Source: an uncultured Litoreibacter sp.
GTDB taxonomy: Bacteria > Pseudomonadota > Alphaproteobacteria > Rhodobacterales > Rhodobacteraceae
NCBI GenBank assembly: GCA_947504205.1
Contig: CANNGL010000001.1
Coordinates: 558,001-622,000, forward strand
DNA length: 64,000 nt
Direction: 5' to 3'
The notes under the pieces are model-generated. The model worked only from the letters and a program-made list of their open reading frames with translations, did not search any database and had not been told where the DNA came from. The first letter of the stretch is position 1, and every line of letters begins with the position of its first letter. Position numbers and translations under genes: made by a program. Below are positions 10,700-18,956 of this stretch, piece by piece.

Positions 10700-11170
10700 C
10701 TAGCGGCGCACGGTGCGCCGATTTGCGCGTCCAATCACAGTGATTGAGCGAACAGAGGACAGCTTGAAAGTCGAGACGTCTTCACCTGCGATAATTTCGC
10801 GTGATCTTTGTGTGCTCTGGCGACGTGGTTCCAAGGGGCGGGCCACCCGGAATTCATACACCAGTTGAGTGGGGTCATCGCGTTCAATCTCGACAAGCTC
10901 TGCGGCCCAGTATCCCTGGGTCGGCGGAAGTCCCACAGCCCGGATAATTGCGCCTTCCGGCGTGGGGTCCACGTTAAGCGACACGATTTGCTCGGCGAAG
11001 CGGCGACGATCTTGCTGAAATGCGCCTTCGTCCACCTCAACGGTGTCTTCCCGGTCGCGACCGAACCAGTTGAACGGATTCAAGCGTGAGTCTCTGACCC
11101 GGCCACAGGCCGATAGTCCAACCGTGGCTGCAGCCATCACTAGAAATGCGCGTCGCGATGTGCCTGCCAT
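10700..11170 (-). CDS. Putative Tat-dependent lipoprotein, unknown function
   Basis: From MAGTSRRAFLVMAAATVGLSACGRVRD: twin-arginine SRRAFL plus LSAC lipobox; remainder unrecognised. Confidence 0.65.
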   Translation of the reverse strand: MAGTSRRAFLVMAAATVGLSACGRVRDSRLNPFNWFGRDREDTVEVDEGAFQQDRRRFAEQIVSLNVDPTPEGAIIRAVGLPPTQGYWAAELVEIERDDPTQLVYEFRVARPLEPRRQSTQRSREIIAGEDVSTFKLSSVRSITVIGRANRRTVRR

Positions 11171-11306
11171 GGAATGCCCCTCGTGGTCTTGCCTGTGTTT
11201 CCGATGAATAGCCTGCGAAGGGGGGCTTGAAAAGCCCGCGCTGCGCTGGACGTCCAGTTTGTCACGCGCTAGGTCGGAGGAAATCACGCATCAAGGAGCC
11301 GATGCC

Positions 11307-11720
11307 ATGGCGCAGGACGCCTTTGAAGAGCTTGTAGAGACCTTTGAGTTTTTGGACGATTGGGAAGATCGCTACCGTCATGTCATTGATCTTGGCAAGG
11401 CGATGGACCCGCTTGATGAGGCCTTGAAGGTTCCTGCGACCAAGGTTGATGGATGTGCCAGCCAGGTCTGGCTGCACAGCAAGATCGAGGACGGGCAGTT
11501 TACCTTTGAAGGTGAAAGCGACGCGATGATCGTGCGCGGGCTGATTGCTGTTCTGAAAACACTGTATTCTGGACTGCCCGTGGCGTCTGTCGGGACGGTG
11601 GACGCGCCAGCCGAACTGGGGCGGCTTGGTTTGAATGACCATCTTTCAGCGCAACGCTCGAACGGGTTGCGCGCTATGGTTGAGCGTATTCGGGAAACAG
11701 CCGCCGCTGCAGCGAGCTAG
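11307..11720 (+). CDS. sufE: SufE family Fe-S/cysteine desulfuration protein
   Basis: EFLDDWEDRYRHVIDLGKAM...VDGCASQVWLHS...LNDHLSAQRSNGLRAMVERI. Confidence 0.92.
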   Translation: MAQDAFEELVETFEFLDDWEDRYRHVIDLGKAMDPLDEALKVPATKVDGCASQVWLHSKIEDGQFTFEGESDAMIVRGLIAVLKTLYSGLPVASVGTVDAPAELGRLGLNDHLSAQRSNGLRAMVERIRETAAAAAS

Positions 11721-12358
11721 TCGGTCGCGTTGGACAGGTTTGACAGCTCCGTCTGCAAGTCACCATAGCCAGTCAAGCGAAACTCATAGGGTAAGTTGAG
11801 CTTGGTGGCGCAAAGCTTTGCTTTTTCTTGTAAATCTCGGTTCTCGGTTTGTGCGAGATAGACCAGCTTTTCGTAGTGTTCGAAGTACATATCCCGAAGC
11901 TCGGGATGGCGGTCCAACCCCAGTGGTTTGGTGACAAAAGCATCGAACTGGCGGACCAGAAAATCAGTGAGATAGAAAGCGGTGAACTCGCCGCGAGCTT
12001 CGAAGGCTTCATTGCCCTCAAAGAAACTATAGCAATGCGGCCCTGCAACCATTTCAACACCAAGACGCGCACATGCGGCTTGTAGCAGGCCGCCAGTGCC
12101 GCAATCCGCGTACACCACGAAAATCTTGTCGTATTGATCTCGGTGTTCGGCGATCGCGGCCTCTACTGCCGGAGTGATTTTGTCCGGTGTATTGTGCAAG
12201 ATTGCGGGCAGGCATTGAAGATCCATATGCGACCAGCCATTCATGTCGATCAGTGCCAGAATTTCGCGTGCAAGTGCGCCGCAGGCCAGAAGTAGCACGC
12301 GTCCCTCGGATTGTGCGGTCAAGCCGTGTTCGGTCAGCAGGTGATCGTCCAGCTTCAT
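11717..12358 (-). CDS. DUF1638 domain-containing protein (corrinoid-pathway associated)
   Basis: LLACGALAREILALI ... LPAILHNTPDKITPAVEAAI ... VVYADCGTGGLLQAAC ... GPHCYSFFEG; start trimmed to 12358. Confidence 0.8.
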   Translation of the reverse strand: MKLDDHLLTEHGLTAQSEGRVLLLACGALAREILALIDMNGWSHMDLQCLPAILHNTPDKITPAVEAAIAEHRDQYDKIFVVYADCGTGGLLQAACARLGVEMVAGPHCYSFFEGNEAFEARGEFTAFYLTDFLVRQFDAFVTKPLGLDRHPELRDMYFEHYEKLVYLAQTENRDLQEKAKLCATKLNLPYEFRLTGYGDLQTELSNLSNATD

Positions 12359-12522
12359 TAGCTGCGCCTTCTCAGCCAAAATAGCAAAGCTGCCAATCCA
12401 GGCAGAACGATCACCGCATAGCCGGTAATTCCTAGCGGCGCCACTTGCGAGGCCACCAAAATTGTAAGAGCCGCGCCCGCGATTGCGAGGCAAACAAGGA
12501 AAATCGGATGGTTTATGTGCAT
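12358..12522 (-). CDS. Small (54 aa) membrane protein
   Basis: MHINHPIFLVCLAIAGAALTILVASQVAPLGITGYAVIVLPGLAALLFWLRRRS; two hydrophobic segments; abuts the DUF1638 start. Confidence 0.55.
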   Translation of the reverse strand: MHINHPIFLVCLAIAGAALTILVASQVAPLGITGYAVIVLPGLAALLFWLRRRS

Positions 12523-12544
12523 GTGTGAGGTCTCCTGTTCGACC

Positions 12545-13159
12545 TTATCTATGCATGGCTTCGACTCTTTGCACGGCAGGGCGTGCCGCCATGGCCTCAA
12601 AATGTGCGGCAAGACGCGGGGTCTGGTGTATATCGACACCGTCGCCTTCAAGCCAACGCGCAATTGCGTAAAGATAGATATCTGCCGTCGTGTATTGCGC
12701 GCCCAGCACCCATGGGCTGCCCAGATAGGTTGTTTCTATGATGCGGGCACTTTCGGCCATCGTCTCCGGCACCTTGGCTGTCATAGATTTTCGCGCGGCG
12801 TCATCGTCCGACCAGCGATGACCTCGCATTTTGTGGGCATGGTTCACGTGCATGGTTGAGGCGAGATACAGGTGGATCTCCTCCAGCTTGGCCTTTTGCC
12901 AAGGATCGGTGGGGGCCAAGCCAGCCTCGGGATGCGTCGTTGTGAGATAATTCAGGATGGCCGAGGTCTCGGTCAGAATCCCATGTTCAGTGATTAGCGC
13001 GGGCACCCGTCCTTTGGGATTGATACGATGATACAAAGCCTGGGTCTGTTCGCCTTTGGAGAAGTCGATCCACGTGAGATGATGCGCGATGCCGAGTTCT
13101 TCCAATGCGATATGGGCGGCGACTGATATGGTGCCCTTGGCAAGTGTCAGTTCAATCAT
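12545..13159 (-). CDS. Glutathione S-transferase family protein
   Basis: 204 aa; thioredoxin-fold N-terminus, NPKGRVPALI, ILTETSAILNYL. Confidence 0.85.
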   Translation of the reverse strand: MIELTLAKGTISVAAHIALEELGIAHHLTWIDFSKGEQTQALYHRINPKGRVPALITEHGILTETSAILNYLTTTHPEAGLAPTDPWQKAKLEEIHLYLASTMHVNHAHKMRGHRWSDDDAARKSMTAKVPETMAESARIIETTYLGSPWVLGAQYTTADIYLYAIARWLEGDGVDIHQTPRLAAHFEAMAARPAVQRVEAMHR

Positions 13160-13199
13160 CTTTGGTCACCCTCTTGTTTTGTCAGGGACACCTTATGCA

Positions 13200-13227
13200 A
13201 AGAAAAAGGCGGGGACAGCCCCGCCTG
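13200..13227 (-). terminator. Intrinsic terminator for the corrinoid-protein gene
   Basis: Minus strand GGCGGGG-CTGT-CCCCGCC-TTTTTCTTT. Confidence 0.85.
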
Positions 13228-13253
13228 ATCAATTCCTTCGTCGAAAGGGGCTT

Positions 13254-13985
13254 TTATCCGGCGGCGAGCTGGTTGTGCTTGCGCGCCATGAATTCCTTCG
13301 CCGTTTCCACCGCAACTGCGGCGTCCCGGCAATAAGCGTCAGCGCCTATGGCTTTGCCAAATTCTTCATTCAATGGAGCGCCACCGACCAGAACGGTGTA
13401 GTCGTCGCGGATGCCTTTTTCGACCAGCGTGTCGATCACAACCTTCATGTAAGGCATAGTAGTTGTCAGCAGAGCGGACATGCCCAAAATATCTGGCGCT
13501 TCGCTTTCGAGCGCTTCGAGATAGGCTTCGACCGCATTGTTGATCCCGAGATCGACAACTTCGAAACCAGCGCCTTCCATCATCATGGATACAAGGTTCT
13601 TGCCAATGTCGTGAATGTCACCCTTGACGGTGCCGATGACCATCTTGCCCACGCGCGGAGCGCCGGTTTCAGCGAGCAGTGGTTTCAGGATCGCCATGCC
13701 GCCCTTCATCGCGTTGGCCGCCAGCAAAACCTCAGGTACAAACAAAATCCCGTCACGGAAGTCATTTCCGACGATGGTCATACCACCGACCAAGGCTTTG
13801 GTCAGAACGTCGTAAGGTTCCCAGCCCCGTTCCAGAAGGATATTAACCCCTTCTTCGATCTCTTCCTTGAGACCGTCATAGAGGTCATCAAACATCTGTT
13901 GGACAAGCTCTTCGTCATCGAGCTCGGAAAGGATGATATCGTCTTCTTCGTCAGACATTCTTTTAACTCCGGTATGCGGTCGCAT
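13254..13985 (-). CDS. Cobalamin (corrinoid)-binding methyltransferase partner protein, MtaC/MetH B12-domain family
   Basis: MVIGTVKGDIHDIGKNLVSMMMEGAGFEVVDLGIN (DxHxxG) ... MSALLTTTMPYMKVVIDTL ... VGGAPLNEEFGKAIGADAYCRDA. Confidence 0.94.
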   Translation of the reverse strand: MRPHTGVKRMSDEEDDIILSELDDEELVQQMFDDLYDGLKEEIEEGVNILLERGWEPYDVLTKALVGGMTIVGNDFRDGILFVPEVLLAANAMKGGMAILKPLLAETGAPRVGKMVIGTVKGDIHDIGKNLVSMMMEGAGFEVVDLGINNAVEAYLEALESEAPDILGMSALLTTTMPYMKVVIDTLVEKGIRDDYTVLVGGAPLNEEFGKAIGADAYCRDAAVAVETAKEFMARKHNQLAAG

Positions 13986-14103
13986 GCGTGCCTGAGCTGA
14001 GCATTGCGATTTTCATCTGATTTCCACGCGACAAGTTGCGACAATTTGAAGGTCGCAACCGACCCCGCTTGTAAATGTTCTTGTTACGTTCTAATCTTTT
14101 TTC

Positions 14104-15186
14104 ATGGTGCAACTGCAGCATAATCACGGGCCCAGAGCAAAGGGCAGGGCGGCGGGGTCGAACCGAACCAACCGCTTTGAACGATTTGAAAAAATCGCTG
14201 AGGATGATGGCTGGGATGCACCGTGGGACCCTGGAATATTGCGCACCGAGACGCGTATCGAAGCGCCCCGAAAGATTATCACCAAGAACAGTTCGCCCGA
14301 TCTGAGTTTTGATCGCTCTATCAATCCCTATCGCGGCTGCGAACACGGGTGCATTTACTGCTTCGCGCGCCCGAGCCACGCTTATCTGGGGCTTTCGCCG
14401 GGTCTGGATTTCGAGACACAGCTTCTGGCACGTCCGACCGCGCCGCAGCTTTTGCGAAAGGAATTGTCTGCGCGCCGCTACACGCCACGAGTGATCGCGA
14501 TTGGCACGAATACGGATGCCTACCAGCCGATCGAGAGAGAGCATCGGATCATGCGCGGTATCCTGGAAGTGTTGCGGGAGTTTCGACATCCGGTGGGTAT
14601 TGCGACTAAGGGCGCCTTGGTGACGCGGGACGCAGATATTCTGGGTGAGATGGGACAGGCCGGTTTGGCGCGGGTGGGGATTACCATCACCACCCTTGAT
14701 CCTGAGGTGTCGCGCCGGATGGAGCCGCGTGTGCCGGGTCCTGCGCAGCGATTGCGCATGATCGAGGCGTTGAGCCAAGCCGGGTGTCCTGTACGGGTTA
14801 TGATCTCGCCGGTGATCCCCGGGCTGACCGATCACGAGATCGAAGCAATTATGGCGGCCGCAAAAGACGCCGGGGCCGTGGCTGTAAGCGCGATAACCTT
14901 GCGCTTGCCCAGAGAGGTTTCGGTGCTGTTTCAGGAGTGGCTGGCGGAACACTACCCCAACCGGGCCGAGGGCGTGATGCGTAAGGTGCGTGCGATGCAT
15001 GGCGGCAAGGACTACGATGCAACCTGGGGGCAGCGCTTGGTCGGGCAGGGCATCGAAGCAGCCTTGATCCAGAAGCGTGTCGCTGTTGCTCGCAAGAAGT
15101 TGGAACTGGCCGCGCGGCTGCCGGACTTGCGGTGCGACCTGTTCAAGGTTCCTCAGAGCGGGCCAGAGCAGCTCAGTCTGTTCTGA
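14104..15186 (+). CDS. PA0069 family radical SAM protein
   Basis: 360 aa; 'SINPYRGCEHGCIYCFARPSHAYLGLSPGLDFETQL' (CxxxCxxC) and 'RVIAIGTNTDAYQPIER'. Confidence 0.92.
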   Translation: MVQLQHNHGPRAKGRAAGSNRTNRFERFEKIAEDDGWDAPWDPGILRTETRIEAPRKIITKNSSPDLSFDRSINPYRGCEHGCIYCFARPSHAYLGLSPGLDFETQLLARPTAPQLLRKELSARRYTPRVIAIGTNTDAYQPIEREHRIMRGILEVLREFRHPVGIATKGALVTRDADILGEMGQAGLARVGITITTLDPEVSRRMEPRVPGPAQRLRMIEALSQAGCPVRVMISPVIPGLTDHEIEAIMAAAKDAGAVAVSAITLRLPREVSVLFQEWLAEHYPNRAEGVMRKVRAMHGGKDYDATWGQRLVGQGIEAALIQKRVAVARKKLELAARLPDLRCDLFKVPQSGPEQLSLF

Positions 15187-15203
15187 ACACTGCAACACGG
15201 CAC

Positions 15204-16226
15204 TTATGCAACGCTGTTGCGTCTGCGTCTTGTCGCCCGACGTGCAGGTGCCTGAGATTGGTCGCCAGTACCGTCATTGGCGGACGAAAATCCACCCAAC
15301 TGCTTTTCGATATGCTCGAGCGTTGGTTTTGGTCCTTTGGGGCGCGTTTCCAACGCCTCGCGCATCTGGCGCAGATGCTCGGGCGTTGTGCCACAGCAGC
15401 CGCCGATGATTTTGGCGCCGGAATCGCGTGCAAGCACTGCATAGTCCGCCATCAATTCGGGCGTTCCGTCATAGTGGATGTGCCCATCGTGATACTTCGG
15501 GATACCGGCGTTCCCCTTGGCTATGATGCTTTGCGAACTGTTCTCGAACCCAAGCACAGTACGCAGCAGATCAGAGGATCCCACGCCGCAATTTGCTCCG
15601 TATGCCAACGGCTTATGGGGCAATCTTCGTGCAAGTTCAGTTAGCTTTGGAGCGGTTAGTCCCATCATTGTGCGGCCTGCGGTGTCAAAGCTCATGGTGC
15701 CGCACCAGGACATGTCGGCCAACCGAGCCGCTTCCGCCGCGGCCTTATATTCTTCGGGCGCTGAAATTGTTTCAACCCAAAGTACGTCAGCACCACCGGC
15801 CTTCAGACCTTCGGCTTGCTCATGAAACATCTCCACAGCGGTTTCATGGGTCAGGCTGCCCATAGGTGCCATTATTTCGCCGGTTGGACCCATGGAGCCT
15901 GCCACGACGACGGGATGATCCGCATTATCTGCTACGTCCCGGCCGATCTCGGCAGCCAGTTTGGAGAGCTCAAACGCGCGTTTTTCTGCGCCATGTAGTT
16001 TAAGGCGAGATGCATTGGACCCGAATGAGTTGGTCAGAAACAGGTCACTGCCTGCGTTTACCGGCCCTTCATAGAGCGCTTTGATTCTGTCAGGATGTTC
16101 TTCATTCCAGAGTTCAGGCGCGTCGCCAGAGCTTAGGCCCATATTGAACAATTGTGTACCAGTCGCACCATCCGCCAAAATCCAGTCGCGATCTGCGAGA
16201 AGGGTTTGAAGGGAAGATCTCGTCAT
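15204..16226 (-). CDS. Betaine/homocysteine S-methyltransferase-domain protein
   Basis: DGATGTQLFNMGL, LTNSFGSNASRLKLHG, GGCCGTTPEHL zinc motif; start trimmed to ATG 16226. Confidence 0.92.
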   Translation of the reverse strand: MTRSSLQTLLADRDWILADGATGTQLFNMGLSSGDAPELWNEEHPDRIKALYEGPVNAGSDLFLTNSFGSNASRLKLHGAEKRAFELSKLAAEIGRDVADNADHPVVVAGSMGPTGEIMAPMGSLTHETAVEMFHEQAEGLKAGGADVLWVETISAPEEYKAAAEAARLADMSWCGTMSFDTAGRTMMGLTAPKLTELARRLPHKPLAYGANCGVGSSDLLRTVLGFENSSQSIIAKGNAGIPKYHDGHIHYDGTPELMADYAVLARDSGAKIIGGCCGTTPEHLRQMREALETRPKGPKPTLEHIEKQLGGFSSANDGTGDQSQAPARRATRRRRNSVA

Positions 16227-16366
16227 GGGTGTTTGTCCTGATATCAGTGCGGCGCTGTTTAGAAATGCGCGTGACATGATTGCCAGGATGAATCAAATTC
16301 ATAATCAGCATAATCATTATGAATTCGGTGGAGGTGGTCGCCCGGTGAGGCGACCATCCAGATATC

Positions 16367-16684
16367 TTAGTCCAGCTCTGCCATGATTTGAGCTTTGGCC
16401 TCAGCCATCAGCTCGGCCATCTTCGCGCGGATCGTATCATCGTCGGCTTTGCCGCCGAGATCGCCAGAAATCTTGCGAAACACGTCGTCATCGCCTGCTT
16501 CTTCGAAATCGGCTTTGACAACCTCCTTTGCATAAGCGCTGGCGTCATCTCCGGATTTTCCCATAAGATCAGCGGCCCAAAGTCCCAGAAGTTTGTTGCG
16601 GCGGGCCTCCGCTTTGAACTGCATCTCGGCGTCATGAGCGAATTTGTTTTCAAACGCATTTTCGCGATCGTCGAAAGTGGCCAT
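16367..16684 (-). CDS. DUF1476 / ATPase inhibitor zeta-subunit family protein
   Basis: MATFDDRENAFENKFAHDAEMQFKAEARRNKLLGLWAADLMG. Confidence 0.93.
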   Translation of the reverse strand: MATFDDRENAFENKFAHDAEMQFKAEARRNKLLGLWAADLMGKSGDDASAYAKEVVKADFEEAGDDDVFRKISGDLGGKADDDTIRAKMAELMAEAKAQIMAELD

Positions 16685-16743
16685 TGGGTCATATCCTGCA
16701 TCTAAGTTGGCGTTAATCCTGATATGCCCTTCGATGGGGGTGG

Positions 16744-16775
16744 ATACAAGAGGCGGGTGATCGCCTTGCTTGTAT
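16744..16775. promoter_or_regulatory. Interrupted 12-bp inverted repeat in the DUF1476/purC divergent intergenic region
   Basis: ATACAAG-AGGCG-ggtgat-CGCCT-tg-CTTGTAT. Confidence 0.45.
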
Positions 16776-16851
16776 GAGCGCTCTGTGTGGCCTATAGCGA
16801 CGCAAACCGAACTGAGCGGTTGAGTCCCCATAGGACAGGAAAGAGAAGCCC

Positions 16852-17613
16852 ATGGCGCGCCGGAAGAAGATTTACGAAGGCAAAGCGAAAACGCTCTATG
16901 AAGGCCCCGAGCCGGGAACGCTGGTCCAGTATTTCAAGGATGATGCGACGGCATTTAACGCGGAAAAGCGCGATGTAATTGAGGGCAAGGGCGTCCTGAA
17001 CAATCGTTTGAGCGAATATTTCATGACGGGTCTCGCGCAGATCGGAGTGCCGACGCATTTTTTGAAGCGGCTGAACATGCGTGAGCAGTTGATCCGCGCG
17101 GTGGAGATCATTCCGTTGGAAGTAATCGTGCGCAACTATGCTGCGGGCTCTATGGCCAAGCGCCTTGGATTGGATGAAGGTACGGTGCTGCCGCGTCCAA
17201 TTGTTGAGTTTTCTTACAAAAACGACGATTTGGGCGATCCGCTGGTGCCCGAGGAATATATCATCGCCTTTGGATGGGCGTCACAACAGGACCTGGATGA
17301 CATGGTGGCGCTCGCGCTGCGTGTAAATGATTTCATGTCAGGCGTTATGTATGGCGTTGGCATCAAGCTTATCGATTTCAAGATCGAGATTGGTCGCTTG
17401 TATGATGGCGACTTCCAGCGGCTTGTCGTGGCCGACGAAATTAGCCCGGACAGTTGCCGGCTTTGGGATATCGAAACGGGCGAGAAACTGGATAAAGATG
17501 TATTCCGCCGCGATCTTGGCAGCCTGACCGATGCTTATACAGAGGTAGCGACGCGTCTTGGGGTAATGCCGCAAAACGTAACGCCGGTGACGAAGCCTAC
17601 CTTGATCAACTAA
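16852..17613 (+). CDS. purC: Phosphoribosylaminoimidazole-succinocarboxamide synthase
   Basis: [36 protein letters not shown] ... [14 protein letters not shown]. Confidence 0.96.
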   Translation: MARRKKIYEGKAKTLYEGPEPGTLVQYFKDDATAFNAEKRDVIEGKGVLNNRLSEYFMTGLAQIGVPTHFLKRLNMREQLIRAVEIIPLEVIVRNYAAGSMAKRLGLDEGTVLPRPIVEFSYKNDDLGDPLVPEEYIIAFGWASQQDLDDMVALALRVNDFMSGVMYGVGIKLIDFKIEIGRLYDGDFQRLVVADEISPDSCRLWDIETGEKLDKDVFRRDLGSLTDAYTEVATRLGVMPQNVTPVTKPTLIN

Positions 17614-17987
17614 TGTTGCGCGGATGGCTTAGACGGGTTCTGGGGGGATCGAAGCGCCAGCTTATCCTCGGCAGCGCCGCTGCCAACGCCTTGGTCCGCG
17701 AAGAGATGGCCGCGCGCGGGGACGATGGTCTGACACCGCGCAGGGTGAAACATCAGGCAAAACCTGATCCAAGCCGGAATTTTGCGTCACAATACGAGGT
17801 TTTTGATTTTTTGGGCAGTTTCGATCTTGTCCTTTCGGAGACCGGGTTTCAAAACAGAATTGAGTTCGAGCACGAAACGGAGGTTGCGTCGGAGGCATTT
17901 GATACCTTCACCAGCACCATGTTCGATGAGCTTGAAGCGATGGGGTGGATTTATGAAGGTTGGGAAACGGCCTACATAAAAAGTTAG
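17613..17987 (+). CDS. Conserved-looking hypothetical protein between purC and purS
   Basis: 124 aa ORF, 1-nt overlap with the purC stop, same strand, RBS-like spacing to purS; no recognised motif. Confidence 0.7.
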   Translation: MLRGWLRRVLGGSKRQLILGSAAANALVREEMAARGDDGLTPRRVKHQAKPDPSRNFASQYEVFDFLGSFDLVLSETGFQNRIEFEHETEVASEAFDTFTSTMFDELEAMGWIYEGWETAYIKS

Positions 17988-18000
17988 GAGCAAGGCAGCT

Positions 18001-18234
18001 ATGAAAGCACGTGTGCATGTAATGCTGAAAAACGGGGTGCTTGACCCGCAGGGTGAGGCTGTTCGCCACGCCCTCGGATCATTGGGGTTTGATGGGGTGG
18101 AAGGTGTCCGACAAGGCAAGGTGATTGACCTTGATCTGGCGGAAGGCACTTCCGAGGACGCCGTCAAAGAGATGTGTGAGAAGCTGCTGGCCAACACAGT
18201 CATCGAATCCTACCAGATCGAGATGCAGGTCTGA
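18001..18234 (+). CDS. purS: Phosphoribosylformylglycinamidine synthase subunit PurS
   Basis: [40 protein letters not shown]. Confidence 0.96.
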   Translation: MKARVHVMLKNGVLDPQGEAVRHALGSLGFDGVEGVRQGKVIDLDLAEGTSEDAVKEMCEKLLANTVIESYQIEMQV

Positions 18235-18902
18235 TGCGCGCCGGTGTCATCGTCTTTCCCGGATCAAACTGTGATCGTGACCTCGCCGAAGGATTCAAAG
18301 CTGCGGGCGCTGATGTCACTATGGTTTGGCACAAGGATACCGCGCTGCCGAGTGGGCTCGATATCGTGGGTATTCCGGGAGGTTTTTCGTTCGGAGACTA
18401 TCTGCGTTGCGGTGCGATTGCCGCGCAATCACCGATTTCCAAGGCGGTTGTTGATTTTGCCGAAAAAGGCGGGCACGTGCTTGGAATCTGTAATGGATTT
18501 CAGGTGTTATGCGAGACCGGGCTGCTTCCGGGCGTCTTGATGCGCAACGCAGGTTTGCGATTTGTCTGCCGACAGGAACGCCTCGAGGTCGCGACCGAAA
18601 ACAGCGCGTTCACCGGCAGATATAAGCTGGATGAGGAAATCACGATCCCGATAGCGCATCACGATGGGAATTTTTCCGCCGATGCCGATTTGGTGGCTCA
18701 ATTGGAGGCCGAAGATCGGGTGGCGTTTCGGTATCTGGATAACCCAAATGGGTCTGCGGGCGACATTGCGGGGATTTTATCAGAAAACCGTAGGGTTTTG
18801 GGACTTATGCCGCATCCCGAGCGGGCTGTCAGCGATGCCCAAGGCAATAGCGACGGAATGCGGGTTTTCACCTCTCTGACGGAAGCGCTTGTTGCGGCAT
18901 AA
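18234..18902 (+). CDS. purQ: Phosphoribosylformylglycinamidine synthase subunit PurQ
   Basis: [37 protein letters not shown]. Confidence 0.96.
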   Translation: MRAGVIVFPGSNCDRDLAEGFKAAGADVTMVWHKDTALPSGLDIVGIPGGFSFGDYLRCGAIAAQSPISKAVVDFAEKGGHVLGICNGFQVLCETGLLPGVLMRNAGLRFVCRQERLEVATENSAFTGRYKLDEEITIPIAHHDGNFSADADLVAQLEAEDRVAFRYLDNPNGSAGDIAGILSENRRVLGLMPHPERAVSDAQGNSDGMRVFTSLTEALVAA

Positions 18903-18956
18903 TTCCGCTTAAGCCTGCGCTTGAGAGTGCGCGGGGTTAGGCCTAGAGTCGGCGAC

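Noticed and set aside
13089-14000. 303-aa plus-strand ORF
   Set aside because: Antisense to the corrinoid-binding protein and has no recognisable domain.
13963-15198. 411-aa minus-strand ORF
   Set aside because: Antisense shadow of the PA0069 radical SAM gene; low-complexity His/Arg/Gln-rich translation with no family motif.
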